Origin: Rhodanobacteraceae bacterium | GTDB taxonomy: Bacteria > Pseudomonadota > Gammaproteobacteria > Xanthomonadales > Rhodanobacteraceae | Assembly (NCBI GenBank): GCA_009996615.1 | Contig: JAACZU010000010.1 | Span: 1-64,000 of the forward strand | DNA: 64,000 nt | Direction: 5' to 3' | Shown here: piece after piece, positions 63,854 to 64,000 of the stretch | Layout: every line of letters starts with the position of its first letter | Position numbering within the stretch: position 1 is the stretch's first letter | The notes under the pieces: generated by a model | What the model saw: the letters and a program-made list of their open reading frames with translations, nothing else | Databases searched by the model: none | What the model was told of the DNA's origin: nothing | Position numbers and translations under genes: made by a program

Positions 63854-64000
63854 ATGCGCAACACGTTTCGCTACATGGTGCTGGGATTGCTGATGGCGGC
63901 AGGCGTCGCGGCGGCGCCGGCGGCGTTCGCGCGCAGCCACTGGAACGTCGGCATCAACCTCGGCTTCCCGGGCGTCAGCATCGGCTACTCCGACTGCCGC
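63854..64000 (+). CDS. Secreted hypothetical protein (partial, runs off window)
   Basis: 49 residues visible. Signal peptide YMVLGLLMAAGVAAAPAAFA, then SHWNVGINLGFPGVSIGYSD, resembling small secreted or outer-membrane-associated proteins of unknown function. GGAAG precedes the ATG. Confidence 0.65.
   Translation, partial: MRNTFRYMVLGLLMAAGVAAAPAAFARSHWNVGINLGFPGVSIGYSDCR

Overview
The window is a GC-rich gammaproteobacterial chromosome segment. Gene content fits the Lysobacterales (Xanthomonadales), perhaps Rhodanobacteraceae or Lysobacteraceae: ffs-dnaX-ybaB-recR, a Kdo kinase beside a heptosyltransferase, ppsA/ppsR, an Fnr-controlled cbb3 oxidase, Zur-linked TonB receptor/MerC/CDF genes, and many dispersed hairpin repeats. 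The order is inferred from gene content, not from a database match.

Layout. 1-6600: a degraded prophage-like element (AlpA regulator, primase zinc domain, RepA-like helicase, TubC-domain protein, second DNA-binding protein, HK97 capsid, P27 small terminase, capsid and terminase debris). It abuts tRNA-Ser(CGA). No integrase, portal or large terminase is visible, so it may be a phage satellite or a prophage remnant. 6.8-12.4 kb: LPS-core genes (heptosyltransferase, Kdo kinase), a metallo-hydrolase and the molybdopterin run moaA-moaC-moaD-moaE. 12.5-16.2 kb: tRNA-Ser(GGA), 4.5S RNA, dnaX, ybaB, recR and a HIT protein. 16.3-22.2 kb: assorted singletons, including an FCY1-like cytosine deaminase and one member of an uncharacterised receiver-like family. 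22.7-26.2 kb: PEP synthase and its regulator, divergent.

26.3-33.5 kb: the ccoN-O-Q-P-orf-ccoG-orf-ccoS operon with fnr upstream; perfect Fnr boxes precede ccoN and ompW. 34.5-39.5 kb: ferredoxin/flavodoxin reductase, a DUF4399 protein, an Atm1-like ABC exporter and the second receiver-like paralogue. 39.5-40.1 kb: tRNA-Ala, -Glu, -Asp, -Asp. 40.2-43 kb: a BlaI repressor with an M56 sensor protease carrying seven exact 34-residue repeats. 43.2-48.6 kb: cyclic-nucleotide phosphodiesterase, then a single-chain MmeI-like restriction-modification enzyme with a ten-G tract in its coding sequence. 48.7-54.6 kb: gltX, zur, and a glucose-use cluster (GH1 glucosidase, glucokinase, 6-phosphogluconolactonase). 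55-58.7 kb: zinc homeostasis. 58.8-64 kb: THX-like ribosomal protein, DUF1345, cold-shock protein, AmpD-like amidase, alpha/beta hydrolase, rlmKL and the start of a secreted protein.

The most unusual points are: (1) a dispersed GGGAATC-type hairpin repeat inserted in frame in ccoG, with three sister copies ending just before start codons; (2) the 34-residue repeats in the BlaR1-like protein; (3) the probable phase-variable type IIL enzyme; (4) the paired receiver-like paralogues; and (5) the composite, partly duplicated phage element. Many long open frames on the opposite strand are GC-driven shadows and are not annotated.
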